DNA of 64,000 bases from Pseudomonas sp. WN033 (GTDB lineage Bacteria; Pseudomonadota; Gammaproteobacteria; Pseudomonadales; Pseudomonadaceae): positions 496,001 through 560,000 of the forward strand of contig NSKG01000002.1 of assembly GCA_002287035.1 (NCBI GenBank), read 5' to 3'. Position numbers and translations under genes: made by a program. Below are positions 48,259-57,105 of this stretch, one piece after another (position 1 is the stretch's first letter; every line of letters begins with the position of its first letter). The notes under the pieces were generated by a model. The model saw nothing but the letters and a program-made list of their open reading frames with translations, did not search any database and was not told the origin of the DNA.

Positions 48259-49350
48259 TCAGTCATCGCTGATGCTGATACTGGGCATGGCCGGCGCCTG
48301 AGCCCGCTCGGCGATCCGTGCGCCCACATGCCGGGCCATATCCTGGTAAATCATGCTGATCTGGCATTCGGGCTCGGCCACCACGGTCGGGGTTCCGCCA
48401 TCGGCCTGCTCGCGAATCATCATCGACAGTGGCATAGAAGCCAGCAGATCAACACCGTATTGCTCAGCCAGGCGCTCGCCACCACCCTCGCCGAACAGAT
48501 GCTCGGCATGACCGCAATTGGAGCAGATGTGAATGGCCATGTTCTCGACCACCCCCAGCACCGGAATATTGACCTTATTGAACATCTCGATCCCTTTCTT
48601 GGCATCGAGCAATGCCAGATCCTGCGGTGTGGTCACGATCACCGCCCCGGTTACCGGCACCTTCTGGGCCAGCGTCAGCTGGATATCGCCGGTCCCCGGC
48701 GGCATGTCTACTACCAGATAGTCGAGATCATCCCAGGCAGTCTGAGTCAGCAACTGCATCAGCGCCCCGGAAACCATCGGCCCACGCCAGACTACCGGGG
48801 TATTGTCGTCAACCAGAAAAGCCATGGACATGACCTGCACGCCATGGGCAGTCGGCGGGATAAACAGCTTCTGATCCTTGACCTGGGGCCGAGTGCCTTC
48901 GGGCAAACCCAGCATCAAGCCCATGCTGGGGCCGTAGATATCAGCGTCCAGCACCCCGACCCGGGCGCCTTCACGGGCCAGCGCCAGCGCCAGATTGACC
49001 GCCGTGGTGGACTTGCCCACCCCGCCCTTGCCTGAGGCGACGGCGATGATGTTTTTGACATTGCGCAGCGCCTCGATACTGCCCTGAGCAGGAGCGCTCG
49101 CCACTTCACAAGCTACGCTGATGGTCGCCGACTCGACACCCGCCACCGACTCAACCGCCACCTGCAACATTTGCTCGATACCGGCCCGAATACCGGCTGC
49201 CGCATAGCCCAGCACCAGCTCAGCCTCAACCTTGCCGCCTTCAATTCGCAGATCACGCAAACAGCCCGCACTGATCAGATCGGTTTGCAGGTAAGGATCC
49301 TGGTATTGGCCAAGGGCGCGCTCTACGGCGCTACGGTCGACGGTATGCAT
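48259..49350 (-). CDS. apbC: Iron-sulfur cluster carrier protein ApbC/Mrp
   Basis: A 363-residue P-loop ATPase that carries [4Fe-4S] clusters to apoproteins. Seen: an N-terminal MIP18-like domain (about 1-90), the deviant Walker [10 protein letters not shown] near residue 106, [24 protein letters not shown], and the metal pair CSNC (about 275-278) in [20 protein letters not shown]. It begins after GGAAG. Located upstream of dcd on the same strand. Confidence 0.95.
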   Translation of the reverse strand: MHTVDRSAVERALGQYQDPYLQTDLISAGCLRDLRIEGGKVEAELVLGYAAAGIRAGIEQMLQVAVESVAGVESATISVACEVASAPAQGSIEALRNVKNIIAVASGKGGVGKSTTAVNLALALAREGARVGVLDADIYGPSMGLMLGLPEGTRPQVKDQKLFIPPTAHGVQVMSMAFLVDDNTPVVWRGPMVSGALMQLLTQTAWDDLDYLVVDMPPGTGDIQLTLAQKVPVTGAVIVTTPQDLALLDAKKGIEMFNKVNIPVLGVVENMAIHICSNCGHAEHLFGEGGGERLAEQYGVDLLASMPLSMMIREQADGGTPTVVAEPECQISMIYQDMARHVGARIAERAQAPAMPSISISDD

Positions 49351-49430
49351 GGGGGGCTTCCAGCGAAGAAACAGGGGGTATGTATGCTAACACAAGCTGG
49401 AAACACTGATTAAATCAGTTTCGGTGCTGG

Positions 49431-49537
49431 CCCAGTTGTCACTGACCTGTTCTGGACACGCCGTGAACCCATCCATGGGGGCTTGACGATGCCCGTCCGG
49501 GGCATCGACAGCCCAGAACAGGTCAGCGACAACCGGG
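49431..49537. repeat. Nested large inverted repeat between apbC and the TRAP solute-binding gene
   Basis: An outer 25-bp inverted repeat (49431-49455 against 49513-49537, 23 of 25 paired, the two mismatches being G/A changes that allow G-U pairs) encloses 57 bases that hold an inner hairpin with perfect 8-bp arms cgatgccc / gggcatcg (49487-49494 and 49500-49507). A separate palindrome actgatt-a-aatcagt is at 49405-49419. It could be a miniature mobile element or a structured RNA. Confidence 0.65.
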
Positions 49538-49572
49538 CGACAGAGCTTGGGTGCAATTAATCAGAGGCTCCT

Positions 49573-50634
49573 TTACTCAGCCGAATAGGCCTCATCGGTC
49601 ATATCCACCAGCACCGTCATCAGCCGGGCACCACGCTCACCGACCATCTCGGCAAAGGTATCGCGCACCGGGATACTGAGCTCACGGAATACCTCGCGCT
49701 CTTCCGGCGTCAGGTACACCAGCTCGATATCGCTGTTGCTGGTGATAATGTCCAGCCGCTCGGTATTGAGCCGGGTCTGTACTTCATGGATATAGGGCAC
49801 CAGCTCGACCACCGCATCTTCAATGACCTGCTTGTGCTCATCGCTCAGTCCATCGTACCAGTCGCGGTTGGCCATGAAGGTGGCAATGAATTGCGCCTGA
49901 TTGGCGAAGATCAGGTAATCCTGGACCTGATAAAAATCCATCTCCTGATGGGCAAAGACCGGCTGAATATTGCCGTCGATCTGGCCAAGCTGCATACCGC
50001 TGAACAGCTCACCGTACTCCATGGTGGTCGGATCGGCGCCATAGGCCCGATAGGTCTCGCGCAACAGGCGGTTGTCCATGGTCCGGATCGCCACCCCGCT
50101 GAAATCATCAGGGTTGCGGATCGCCTTGTTGGCACTCCATACCTGCCAGCCTTCGGGCACTATCGCCAATGGCTGCAGGTCACGCTCACGGAAAGAGTCG
50201 AGCAAATCGGGATGCTTGCGAAAAGCCGGATCATTAAGGATCTGGGTGTTCTGCCACTCATCATCGCCCAGCACGAAGTTGAGGCTGAACAACTGCGACT
50301 CGGGCACAGTACCGCCCAGGAACCCCGAGCCAAAGGCCAACTGCACTGCACCGGCCTGGACCTGATCATAGATATCGGTCAAACCGCCGAGTTGTCCGTA
50401 GGGAAACAGGCGCACATCGACCGCTCCGGCGGTTTTCTCGGTCACCAGTTCGGCAAACTTGGCTGCGTACTCATACTGCACGCTGCCTTCGATTTCTTCC
50501 AACGCAAAACCCCAGGTTTCCACCTGGACTTCAGGCTCCGCCGATGGAGTGCTTGCCGCCTGCTGCTGGTCGTCCGAGCCACAAGCCGCCAGAAACAGTG
50601 CCGCCACCCCTATACAGCCATTACGCCAATTCAT
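49573..50634 (-). CDS. TRAP transporter solute-binding protein (DctP family, lipoprotein)
   Basis: A 353-residue periplasmic substrate-binding protein. Seen: a lipoprotein signal ending LAAC at Cys18, a low-complexity tether (GSDDQQQAASTPSAEPE), then the DctP fold with FPYGQLGGLTDIYDQVQAGAVQLAFG, and the family Arg segment GVAIRTMDNRLLRE followed by GLSDEHKQVIEDAV. It probably binds an organic acid. It is divergent from the two membrane subunits across a 212-base gap. A strong AAGGAG ribosome site precedes the ATG. Confidence 0.9.
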   Translation of the reverse strand: MNWRNGCIGVAALFLAACGSDDQQQAASTPSAEPEVQVETWGFALEEIEGSVQYEYAAKFAELVTEKTAGAVDVRLFPYGQLGGLTDIYDQVQAGAVQLAFGSGFLGGTVPESQLFSLNFVLGDDEWQNTQILNDPAFRKHPDLLDSFRERDLQPLAIVPEGWQVWSANKAIRNPDDFSGVAIRTMDNRLLRETYRAYGADPTTMEYGELFSGMQLGQIDGNIQPVFAHQEMDFYQVQDYLIFANQAQFIATFMANRDWYDGLSDEHKQVIEDAVVELVPYIHEVQTRLNTERLDIITSNSDIELVYLTPEEREVFRELSIPVRDTFAEMVGERGARLMTVLVDMTDEAYSAE

Positions 50635-50846
50635 GGAACGCTCCTTTTCGATTGTTCTGGTTTGCTTTTAAACCTTAACACATGACCCTGACATGTCCAT
50701 GCCGTGCACAAACGACGAATATGGGTTATGTTCAAAAAAGGGGCTTAGGGAGAGCTCCATTCCGCATCATGACCAAAGCGTCCTGAAAAGACTCATAAAC
50801 GCGCAGCCAGCCTTGCCCTGCGCCAGGAACAGCAGAGGACCAGCCA

Positions 50847-51449
50847 ATGCCGAGGACTGCCGACCCATCGGCCAGCCACTCGATCAAGCGACTGCTCGGA
50901 AAGATTCTGGGCACCCTGGACCTGATCACCGAACACATCGAAAAAACCATCCTGGCCGGTAGCGTGCTGTTTCTTGCCGGCCTGCTGATTACCCACGTAC
51001 TGGGCCGACAACTATTTAGCAGCGGCGTCGCCGGCCAGGTCGAGCTGACCCAGATGGCGCTGGTAATCATGACCTTCGCCGGCATCGGCTATGCCGTGCG
51101 CCGGGCCAGGCATATCTGCATGTCGGCGTTCTATGACCAGCTCAAGGGCAAACTGCGCAAGTCGATGCTGGTAGCCATCAGCCTGCTCACCGGCGCACTG
51201 ATGTTCTATCTGGCCTGGCACGCCTGGGATTACGTCAGCGCGATCCAGGGCCGCGGCCGCACCTCTTCGGCCCGGCAGATACCGTTATGGATTCCCTACC
51301 TGGCTGCACCCATCGGCTTTGCTCTGGCGGGGCTGCAATACTGGCTGACCGTGGCTCGCAACCTGCTGTCGCCGGGCATCTGGCGCTCGTTCTCGGAACC
51401 TGAACGCTATGAACAGGCACCAGGATCCGACGTGTCGAGGGTCGAATGA
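50847..51449 (+). CDS. TRAP transporter small permease (DctQ-like)
   Basis: A 200-residue inner-membrane protein with four hydrophobic helices (about 36-55, 66-86, 103-125 and 145-165). The family pattern is VTHVLGRQLFSS-like (ITHVLGRQLFSSGVAGQVELTQMALVIMTFAGIGYAVRR region) and HICMSAFYDQL. AGAGGA ribosome site. Its stop overlaps the large-permease start by four bases (ATGA), so the two are translationally coupled. Confidence 0.9.
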   Translation: MPRTADPSASHSIKRLLGKILGTLDLITEHIEKTILAGSVLFLAGLLITHVLGRQLFSSGVAGQVELTQMALVIMTFAGIGYAVRRARHICMSAFYDQLKGKLRKSMLVAISLLTGALMFYLAWHAWDYVSAIQGRGRTSSARQIPLWIPYLAAPIGFALAGLQYWLTVARNLLSPGIWRSFSEPERYEQAPGSDVSRVE

Positions 51450-52729
51450 TGCTGACCCTGACCTTCGTTACCATGTTTGTTCTATTGCTGCTCGGCTTTC
51501 CGATGATGGTGCCGTTGCTGGTCGCCAGTCTGATGCTGCTGTTTCTGGTGATTGGCCTGGACAATGTCGGCCTGCTAATGGGCCAGATGATCAGCGGCGT
51601 GCAATCCTGGGCTCTGGCCGCAGTACCGCTGTTCATCTTTGCCGCCGACCTGATGACTCGAGGCCACACCGCCAACCGCCTTCTCGATCTGGTCCAGAGC
51701 TTCGTCGGCCACCTGCGCGGCGGGCTACCGATCACCACTGCTGCCAGTTGCACCCTGTTTGGCGCGGTCTCCGGCTCAACTCAAGCCACGGTAGTGGCCA
51801 TGGGCGGACCAATGCGCCCCAAACTTCTGGAGAAGGGTTACTCGGACAGTTTTTCACTGGCCCTGATCATCAATGCCAGCGACATTGCCCTGCTGATACC
51901 GCCCAGCATCGGCATGATCATCTACGGCGTGGTTGCCGGCGCTTCGATTGGCGATCTTTTTATCGCCGGCATCCTGCCCGGGCTGCTGATTCTTCTGCTG
52001 TTCTCGTTCTATGCCTGGATCGCTTCGCGGCGCATGGGCATAGAACCGGAACCAAGAGTCGGCTGGGGGCTGCGACTGAAAGCACTGCGCAAGGCTCTGC
52101 TGCCCCTGGGCTTCCCGCTGGTGGTGGTCGGCGGTATTTATGCCGGCTATTTCAGCCCGACCGAGGCGGCAGCTATCGCCGTGCTCTACGCCCTGCTGCT
52201 GGAAGTGGTTATTCTGCGCGCAGTCAAACTCCGCGAGCTGTGGGATGTGGCATTGTCCACCGGGCTGATTACCTCGGTGGTGTTCATCCTGGTGGCCGCC
52301 GGCAATGCCTTTACCTACAGCATCTCCTTCGCCGGCATCCCTCAGGCGATCATCGGTCCGGTGATCGAGGTGATCGGCGACAGCCCGACGCTGGTGCTGG
52401 CCATGATTGCGGTGGCCTTTTTCATTGGCTGCATGTTTGTCGATCCGATCGTCGTGATTCTGATCCTGACCCCGCTATTCAAACCGGCCGTGGATGCCGC
52501 CGGGCTGGACCCGGTTCACGTCGGCGTGATCGTGACCCTGCAGGCTGCCATCGGTTCGGCTACCCCACCCTTCGGTTGCGATATATTCACCGCCATGGCG
52601 GTATTTCGCAGGCCGTATCTGGATGTGATCCGCGGCACACCGCCGTTCATTTTCATCCTGCTGCTGGCAACGCTGCTGTTGATCCTGTTCCCGCAGATTT
52701 CCCTGTGGCTGCCATCACTGGCCGCCTGA
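51446..52729 (+). CDS. TRAP transporter large permease (DctM-like)
   Basis: A 427-residue polytopic carrier subunit with about 12 helices. Seen: LGFPMMVPLLVASL, AVPLFIFAADLMTRG, GAVSGSTQATVVAMGG, and LIPPSIGMIIYGVVAGASIGDLFIAGILPG, all hallmarks of DctM, with ILTPLFKPAVDAAGLDPVHVG near the end. It uses a sodium or proton gradient and the solute-binding protein encoded divergently. The gene is followed directly by a REP-like pair. Confidence 0.93.
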   Translation: MMLTLTFVTMFVLLLLGFPMMVPLLVASLMLLFLVIGLDNVGLLMGQMISGVQSWALAAVPLFIFAADLMTRGHTANRLLDLVQSFVGHLRGGLPITTAASCTLFGAVSGSTQATVVAMGGPMRPKLLEKGYSDSFSLALIINASDIALLIPPSIGMIIYGVVAGASIGDLFIAGILPGLLILLLFSFYAWIASRRMGIEPEPRVGWGLRLKALRKALLPLGFPLVVVGGIYAGYFSPTEAAAIAVLYALLLEVVILRAVKLRELWDVALSTGLITSVVFILVAAGNAFTYSISFAGIPQAIIGPVIEVIGDSPTLVLAMIAVAFFIGCMFVDPIVVILILTPLFKPAVDAAGLDPVHVGVIVTLQAAIGSATPPFGCDIFTAMAVFRRPYLDVIRGTPPFIFILLLATLLLILFPQISLWLPSLAA

Positions 52730-52730
52730 C

Positions 52731-52803
52731 GCTTTCGCGGTCGCTGACCGCTCCTACCCCAATACACCACACCATAGGTAGGAGCGTTCTGCGAGCGCGA
52801 AGG
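52731..52803. repeat. REP-like palindrome pair (REPIN) 2
   Basis: An inverted pair of the same family as at 29533-29650. The first unit (about 52731-52758), read on the minus strand, begins gtaggagcggtcagcg; the second (52778-52801) begins gtaggagcgttctgcgagcg and differs from the unit at 29626 by one base. They lie 20 bases apart in the gap between two convergent genes. Confidence 0.75.
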
Positions 52804-52806
52804 GCT

Positions 52807-53451
52807 CTAGCTTTTCAACAACATCCCCCGCACAAAGGCCAGGGTCGCTTCGGCTGCTTCTTCTATTAATAGTGCTTGAGTCCGACCGCTGGCCTTGAGT
52901 GGCTTGAAATCATGATCGCCGCTTTCCAGCCAGTGCACCTGCAGACTGTCGGCCAACCGATAGCCACTGACCTCTTCCGGTCGACCGAACGGGTCGCGGG
53001 TGCCCTGAACCACCAACGCCGGCGTGGCCAGCACCTCAAGATGAGCAGTACGGGTCTTCTCCGGCTTGCCCGGTGGATGAAACGGATAACCGTAACAGAC
53101 CAGTCCCAGCACCCCCAGTTCATCGGCCAGCAGGCTGGCAACCCGCCCGCCCATTGATTTGCCGCCCACCAGCCAGGGGCCACTCATGTTTGCGGCCTGC
53201 TCACGCAGGCACTGCTGCAAGGCCGGCAGGGGATTGGGCGGACGCTTGCGTCCGTCCTTGCGCCGTGCAGCCATATAAGGAAACTCGAAGCGCACTACCC
53301 GAATACCTCGCTCACACAGGGCAGCGCTCAACTGCTCCATGAACGGGCTGTCCATGGGCGCACCGGCACCGTGAGCAAGCAAGAGGGTCGCTAGCGGGGG
53401 ATTGCCGGGCTCTGCCAGCAGCAGGTTGTCAGTCATTGGGGCCATTCGCAT
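52807..53451 (-). CDS. Alpha/beta hydrolase family protein (KANL3/Tex30-like)
   Basis: A 214-residue hydrolase. Seen: LLLAHGAGAPMDSPFMEQL (oxyanion-hole strand), the nucleophile elbow GGKSMGG with Ser99, the acid-bearing VVQGTRDPFG and the His in GDHDFKPLK. The family KANL3/Tex30 includes predicted hydrolases of uncertain substrate. Three in-frame ATG codons (53451, 53445, 53436) compete and none has a clear ribosome site, so the start is uncertain. Divergent from the ccoN operon. Confidence 0.8.
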   Translation of the reverse strand: MRMAPMTDNLLLAEPGNPPLATLLLAHGAGAPMDSPFMEQLSAALCERGIRVVRFEFPYMAARRKDGRKRPPNPLPALQQCLREQAANMSGPWLVGGKSMGGRVASLLADELGVLGLVCYGYPFHPPGKPEKTRTAHLEVLATPALVVQGTRDPFGRPEEVSGYRLADSLQVHWLESGDHDFKPLKASGRTQALLIEEAAEATLAFVRGMLLKS

Positions 53452-53836
53452 TCAACTTGAGGATGAAACGCTACCGCCCAAAGTTTTGTGCGACAAGATG
53501 CCACACTGACCAAGGGGGTAATTCCTTCACATAAGTCCAACAGCATACTAAGCTTTTGAAATTGCACACCAGCCGATCCCAACAATCACAGGTGCGCTAG
53601 CGCCAGAACCCGCATGTTTGGGGGCTGGCAATACCTCTTGCGACATGCCGAAGCCGGCCACCAGACAATCCTTTGGAAGCTTAGGCAGGACAGGACCACA
53701 AGTAGTGCAGGACGCGCCGCAGAGCGCCCGTAACACCTCGTTACCTTGACTTGTGTCATTGCAAACAGTGCGGTGTTTCCTCATACTTGCGACCGCTTTG
53801 AACCCTAAAAACCCATTGCTATCCGTGGAATCTCGC
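53452..53836 (+). other. Long leader region upstream of ccoN
   Basis: 385 bases with no convincing gene. It contains a weak FNR-like sequence TTGAC-TTGT-GTCAT (53746-53759) and an imperfect TTGACT at the same place, but no matching -10. A short reading frame on the opposite strand looks like chance. No clear sigma-70 promoter could be picked by eye. Confidence 0.4.
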
Positions 53837-55264
53837 ATGAGCACAGCTACCACTCCGACAGCTTATAACTACAAGGTGGTACGCCAGTTCGCCGTCATGA
53901 CGGTGGTCTGGGGTATCGTGGGCATGGCCCTGGGCGTCTTTCTTGCCGCTCAGTTGGTCTGGCCCGCCCTTAACTTTGACCTTCCCTGGACCAGCTTCGG
54001 CCGTCTGCGTCCATTGCATACCAATGCAGTGATCTTCGCATTCGGCGGTAGCGCGCTGTTCGCCACCTCCTACTATGTGGTGCAACGCACCTCTCAGGCC
54101 CGTCTGATTTCCGACGGTTTGGCCGCCTTCACTTTCTGGGGCTGGCAAGCCGTGATCGTGCTGGCTGCCATTACCCTGCCACTGGGCTACACCACCACCA
54201 AGGAGTATGCCGAGCTGGAATGGCCGATCGGTATTCTGATCGCCGTTGTCTGGGTGAGCTATGCGCTGGTGTTCTTCGGCACCATCATGAAGCGCAAGAT
54301 GAAGCACATCTATGTGGGTAACTGGTTCTTCGGCGCCTTCATCATCACCGTTGCGGTACTGCATATCGTCAACAACCTGGCGATGCCGGTCCACTTCATG
54401 AAGTCCTACTCCATCTACTCCGGCGCCGCTGATGCGATGATCCAGTGGTGGTACGGTCACAACGCGGTAGGTTTCTTCCTGACCGCCGGCTTCCTGGGCA
54501 TGATGTACTACTTCGTTCCCAAGCAGGCCGAGCGTCCGATCTATTCCTACCGTCTGTCGATCGTGCATTTCTGGGCGCTGATCTCCATCTATATCTGGGC
54601 CGGTCCGCACCACCTGCACTACACCGCCCTGCCTGACTGGGCTCAGTCACTGGGTATGATCATGTCCCTGATCCTGCTGGCTCCGAGCTGGGGTGGCATG
54701 ATCAACGGTATGATGACCCTGTCCGGCGCCTGGCATAAGCTGCGCACCGACCCGATCCTGCGCTTCCTGGTGGTTTCCCTGGCGTTCTACGGCATGTCGA
54801 CCTTCGAAGGTCCGATGATGGCGATCAAGACCGTCAACGCCCTGTCGCACTACACCGACTGGACCATCGGTCACGTACACGCCGGCGCTCTGGGCTGGGT
54901 AGCCATGATCTCCATCGGGTCGCTCTACCACCTGATTCCGAAGGTATTCGGTCGTGAGCAGATGTACAGCACTGCGCTGATCAACGCTCACTTCTGGCTG
55001 GCTACCATCGGCACCGTGTTGTACATCGTCTCCATGTGGGTCAACGGTATCACCCAGGGCCTGATGTGGCGTGCAGTCAACGTCGACGGCACCCTGACCT
55101 ACTCCTTCGTCGAAGCGCTGGAAGCCAGCCACCCGGGCTTTGTAGTCCGCATGATCGGTGGTGCCTTCTTCGTAATCGGCATGCTGCTGATGGCCTACAA
55201 CGTATGGCGCACCATCCGTGCTGCCCAGCCGGCCGAAATTCGTGCCGCTGCCCAGATGGCTTGA
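53837..55264 (+). CDS. ccoN: cbb3-type cytochrome c oxidase subunit I
   Basis: The 475-residue catalytic subunit that reduces O2 to water. Seen: twelve hydrophobic helices and the metal-ligand His sites, including [49 protein letters not shown] and [12 protein letters not shown]. The protein starts [19 protein letters not shown], as other pseudomonads do, and the length is the same. First gene of an operon with ccoO, ccoQ and ccoP, using haem b, haem b3 and Cu-B. Confidence 0.97.
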   Translation: MSTATTPTAYNYKVVRQFAVMTVVWGIVGMALGVFLAAQLVWPALNFDLPWTSFGRLRPLHTNAVIFAFGGSALFATSYYVVQRTSQARLISDGLAAFTFWGWQAVIVLAAITLPLGYTTTKEYAELEWPIGILIAVVWVSYALVFFGTIMKRKMKHIYVGNWFFGAFIITVAVLHIVNNLAMPVHFMKSYSIYSGAADAMIQWWYGHNAVGFFLTAGFLGMMYYFVPKQAERPIYSYRLSIVHFWALISIYIWAGPHHLHYTALPDWAQSLGMIMSLILLAPSWGGMINGMMTLSGAWHKLRTDPILRFLVVSLAFYGMSTFEGPMMAIKTVNALSHYTDWTIGHVHAGALGWVAMISIGSLYHLIPKVFGREQMYSTALINAHFWLATIGTVLYIVSMWVNGITQGLMWRAVNVDGTLTYSFVEALEASHPGFVVRMIGGAFFVIGMLLMAYNVWRTIRAAQPAEIRAAAQMA

Positions 55265-55275
55265 GGAGTTGATTG

Positions 55276-55887
55276 ATGAGACAACATGAACTCGTAGAAA
55301 AGAATCTGGGCCTGCTGGTCGTGCTGATCGTGGTTGCGATCAGCTTCGGCGGCCTGACTCAGATCGTCCCACTGTTCTTCCAGAAGGAAACCACCGTACC
55401 GGTCGAGGGCCTGCGCCCCTACACCGCGGTTGAGCTGGAAGGCCGTGACATTTACATCCGTGAAGGCTGCGTTGGCTGCCACTCCCAGATGATTCGCCCG
55501 TTCCGGGCTGAAACCGAGCGCTATGGCCACTACTCCGTGGCCGGCGAGAGCGTGTGGGAGCACCCGTTCCTGTGGGGCTCCAAGCGTACCGGTCCGGACC
55601 TGGCTCGCGTGGGTCAGCGTTACTCCGACGACTGGCATCGTGCCCACCTGATCAACCCGCGTGACGTAGTGCCGGAATCGAAGATGCCGTCCTACCCGTG
55701 GTTGCAGGAAAACGTGCTCGACGGCAAGTACACTGCTCGCAAGATGCAGGCTCTGCGTCGCCTCGGCGTGCCCTACACCGACGAAGACATCGCCGGCGCC
55801 CAGGAAGCGGTCAAAGGTGTATCCGAAATGGATGCCCTGATCGCCTACCTGCAGCACCTCGGCACTGTCATCTCGGAACGCCGGTAA
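55276..55887 (+). CDS. ccoO: cbb3-type cytochrome c oxidase subunit II (monohaem)
   Basis: A 203-residue membrane-anchored c-type cytochrome. Seen: one N-terminal helix (about 10-32), the haem-binding CVGCH at residues 65-69, and an axial Met late in the sequence ([10 protein letters not shown]). The start is the ATG that follows GAGGAG by seven bases; a TTG three bases earlier is passed over. 11 bases after ccoN, in the same transcript. Confidence 0.97.
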   Translation: MRQHELVEKNLGLLVVLIVVAISFGGLTQIVPLFFQKETTVPVEGLRPYTAVELEGRDIYIREGCVGCHSQMIRPFRAETERYGHYSVAGESVWEHPFLWGSKRTGPDLARVGQRYSDDWHRAHLINPRDVVPESKMPSYPWLQENVLDGKYTARKMQALRRLGVPYTDEDIAGAQEAVKGVSEMDALIAYLQHLGTVISERR

Positions 55888-55893
55888 ACCGCC

Positions 55894-56085
55894 ATGGATA
55901 TCAACACTCTCCGCGGCATCGCCACCTTGCTGGTCTTGGTGGCATTCATCGGAATCACCGTATGGGCTTACAGCTCATACAAGAAAAAAGACTTCGAGGA
56001 AGCGGCCAACCTGCCGTTTGCCGACGAACCCGATGACAACAAGGCGCCCCGTGAGCAGCAAGACGCTAGGAGTAACAAAGAATGA
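55894..56085 (+). CDS. ccoQ: cbb3-type cytochrome oxidase small subunit
   Basis: A 63-residue small subunit that stabilises the complex. One hydrophobic helix (about 8-28, [20 protein letters not shown]), then a charged tail. The family start [13 protein letters not shown] is typical. Its stop overlaps the ccoP start by four bases (ATGA). Confidence 0.9.
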   Translation: MDINTLRGIATLLVLVAFIGITVWAYSSYKKKDFEEAANLPFADEPDDNKAPREQQDARSNKE

Positions 56086-56966
56086 GCAATTTCTGGAGCG
56101 GGTACATTATTGTCCTGACCCTGACCACCCTTGGTCTGATCCTCTGGTTGCTGTTCGCCACCCGCAAGGGCCAGCGCTCGGAACAGACTGAGGAAACCCT
56201 GGGTCACGCTTTCGACGGTATTGAAGAGTATGACAACCCCCTGCCCCGCTGGTGGTTCATCCTGTTCATGGCCACCTTCGTGTTCAGCGCCATCTATCTG
56301 GTGCTGTTCCCGGGCCTGGGCAAGTGGCCGGGCGTACTGGGCTGGACCCAGGTCAACCAGTACGAGCGCGAGGTAGAGCGCGCTGAAGCACAGTTCGCCC
56401 CGATCTTCGCCCGTTACGCCAACTTGCCGGTCGAAGAAGTTGCTCGCGACCCCGAGGCTGTCCGCATTGGTCAGCGTCTGTTCGCGGTCAACTGCTCGGT
56501 TTGCCACGGTTCCGATGCGCGCGGCGCCTTCGGTTTCCCGAACCTGACCGACAACGACTGGATCTGGGGCGGCTCGCCGGAACAGATTCACACCACCATC
56601 GCCCAGGGCCGTCAGGCCGCGATGCCAGCCTGGCTGGCAGTGATCGGCGAAGATGGCGTGCGCAACGTGGCCGGCTATGTCCGTCACCTGTCCGGGCTGG
56701 AAACCGAAAACGTCAATCTTGACGCTGGCAAGCAAGTCTTCCAGAGCACCTGTGTGGCCTGCCATGGTCCCGAAGGTAAAGGCAACCCGATGCTCGGTGC
56801 GCCCGACCTGACCAACGACACCTGGCTGTATGGTTCCAGCATGCTGCAGGTTCAGCACACCATCCGCTACGGCCGTAACGGCAACATGCCGGCTCAGGCC
56901 CACCTGGGTGAAGACAAGATCCACATGCTGACCGCCTACGTTTACAGCCTGTCCCTCGAGGACTAG
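56082..56966 (+). CDS. ccoP: cbb3-type cytochrome c oxidase subunit III (dihaem)
   Basis: A 294-residue membrane-bound dihaem cytochrome c. Seen: two N-terminal helices (about 5-25 and 55-78, with ending [16 protein letters not shown]), and two haem sites, CSVCH (138-142) and CVACH (224-228), with later Met ligands in PAWLA-like and NMPAQAH segments. Electron entry point of the cbb3 oxidase. Normal length. Confidence 0.97.
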   Translation: MSNFWSGYIIVLTLTTLGLILWLLFATRKGQRSEQTEETLGHAFDGIEEYDNPLPRWWFILFMATFVFSAIYLVLFPGLGKWPGVLGWTQVNQYEREVERAEAQFAPIFARYANLPVEEVARDPEAVRIGQRLFAVNCSVCHGSDARGAFGFPNLTDNDWIWGGSPEQIHTTIAQGRQAAMPAWLAVIGEDGVRNVAGYVRHLSGLETENVNLDAGKQVFQSTCVACHGPEGKGNPMLGAPDLTNDTWLYGSSMLQVQHTIRYGRNGNMPAQAHLGEDKIHMLTAYVYSLSLED

Positions 56967-56994
56967 TAAACAACTGCGCGACCTCTGGTCGCAT

Positions 56995-57072
56995 GGTACG
57001 AAGTACCCAGCCATACTATCCTCAGTATGCTGATTCGTACCCGGCCCGACCGGCCAATCAACCGGTCGGGCC
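56995..57072 (+). other. Tandem hairpins between ccoP and ccoG
   Basis: A compound hairpin with outer arms ggtacgaa / ttcgtacc (56995-57002, 57034-57041) and inner arms catact / agtatg, then a perfect 11-bp hairpin ggcccgaccgg / ccggtcgggcc with an eight-base loop (57043-57072). No U-tract follows. It separates the structural from the assembly genes. Confidence 0.65.
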
Positions 57073-57105
57073 ATCCCCTCCCCCGCACTTCATGGTCCTG
57101 CTGCT

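Noticed and set aside
53746-53759. FNR-like sequence TTGACTTGTGTCAT upstream of ccoN
   Set aside because: The right half (GTCAT) matches ATCAA at only three of five positions. In P. aeruginosa the first cco operon is known to be largely Anr-independent.
53548-53853. Minus-strand open frame in the ccoN leader
   Set aside because: Its start lies within ccoN, its translation shows no family pattern, and no ribosome site is seen.
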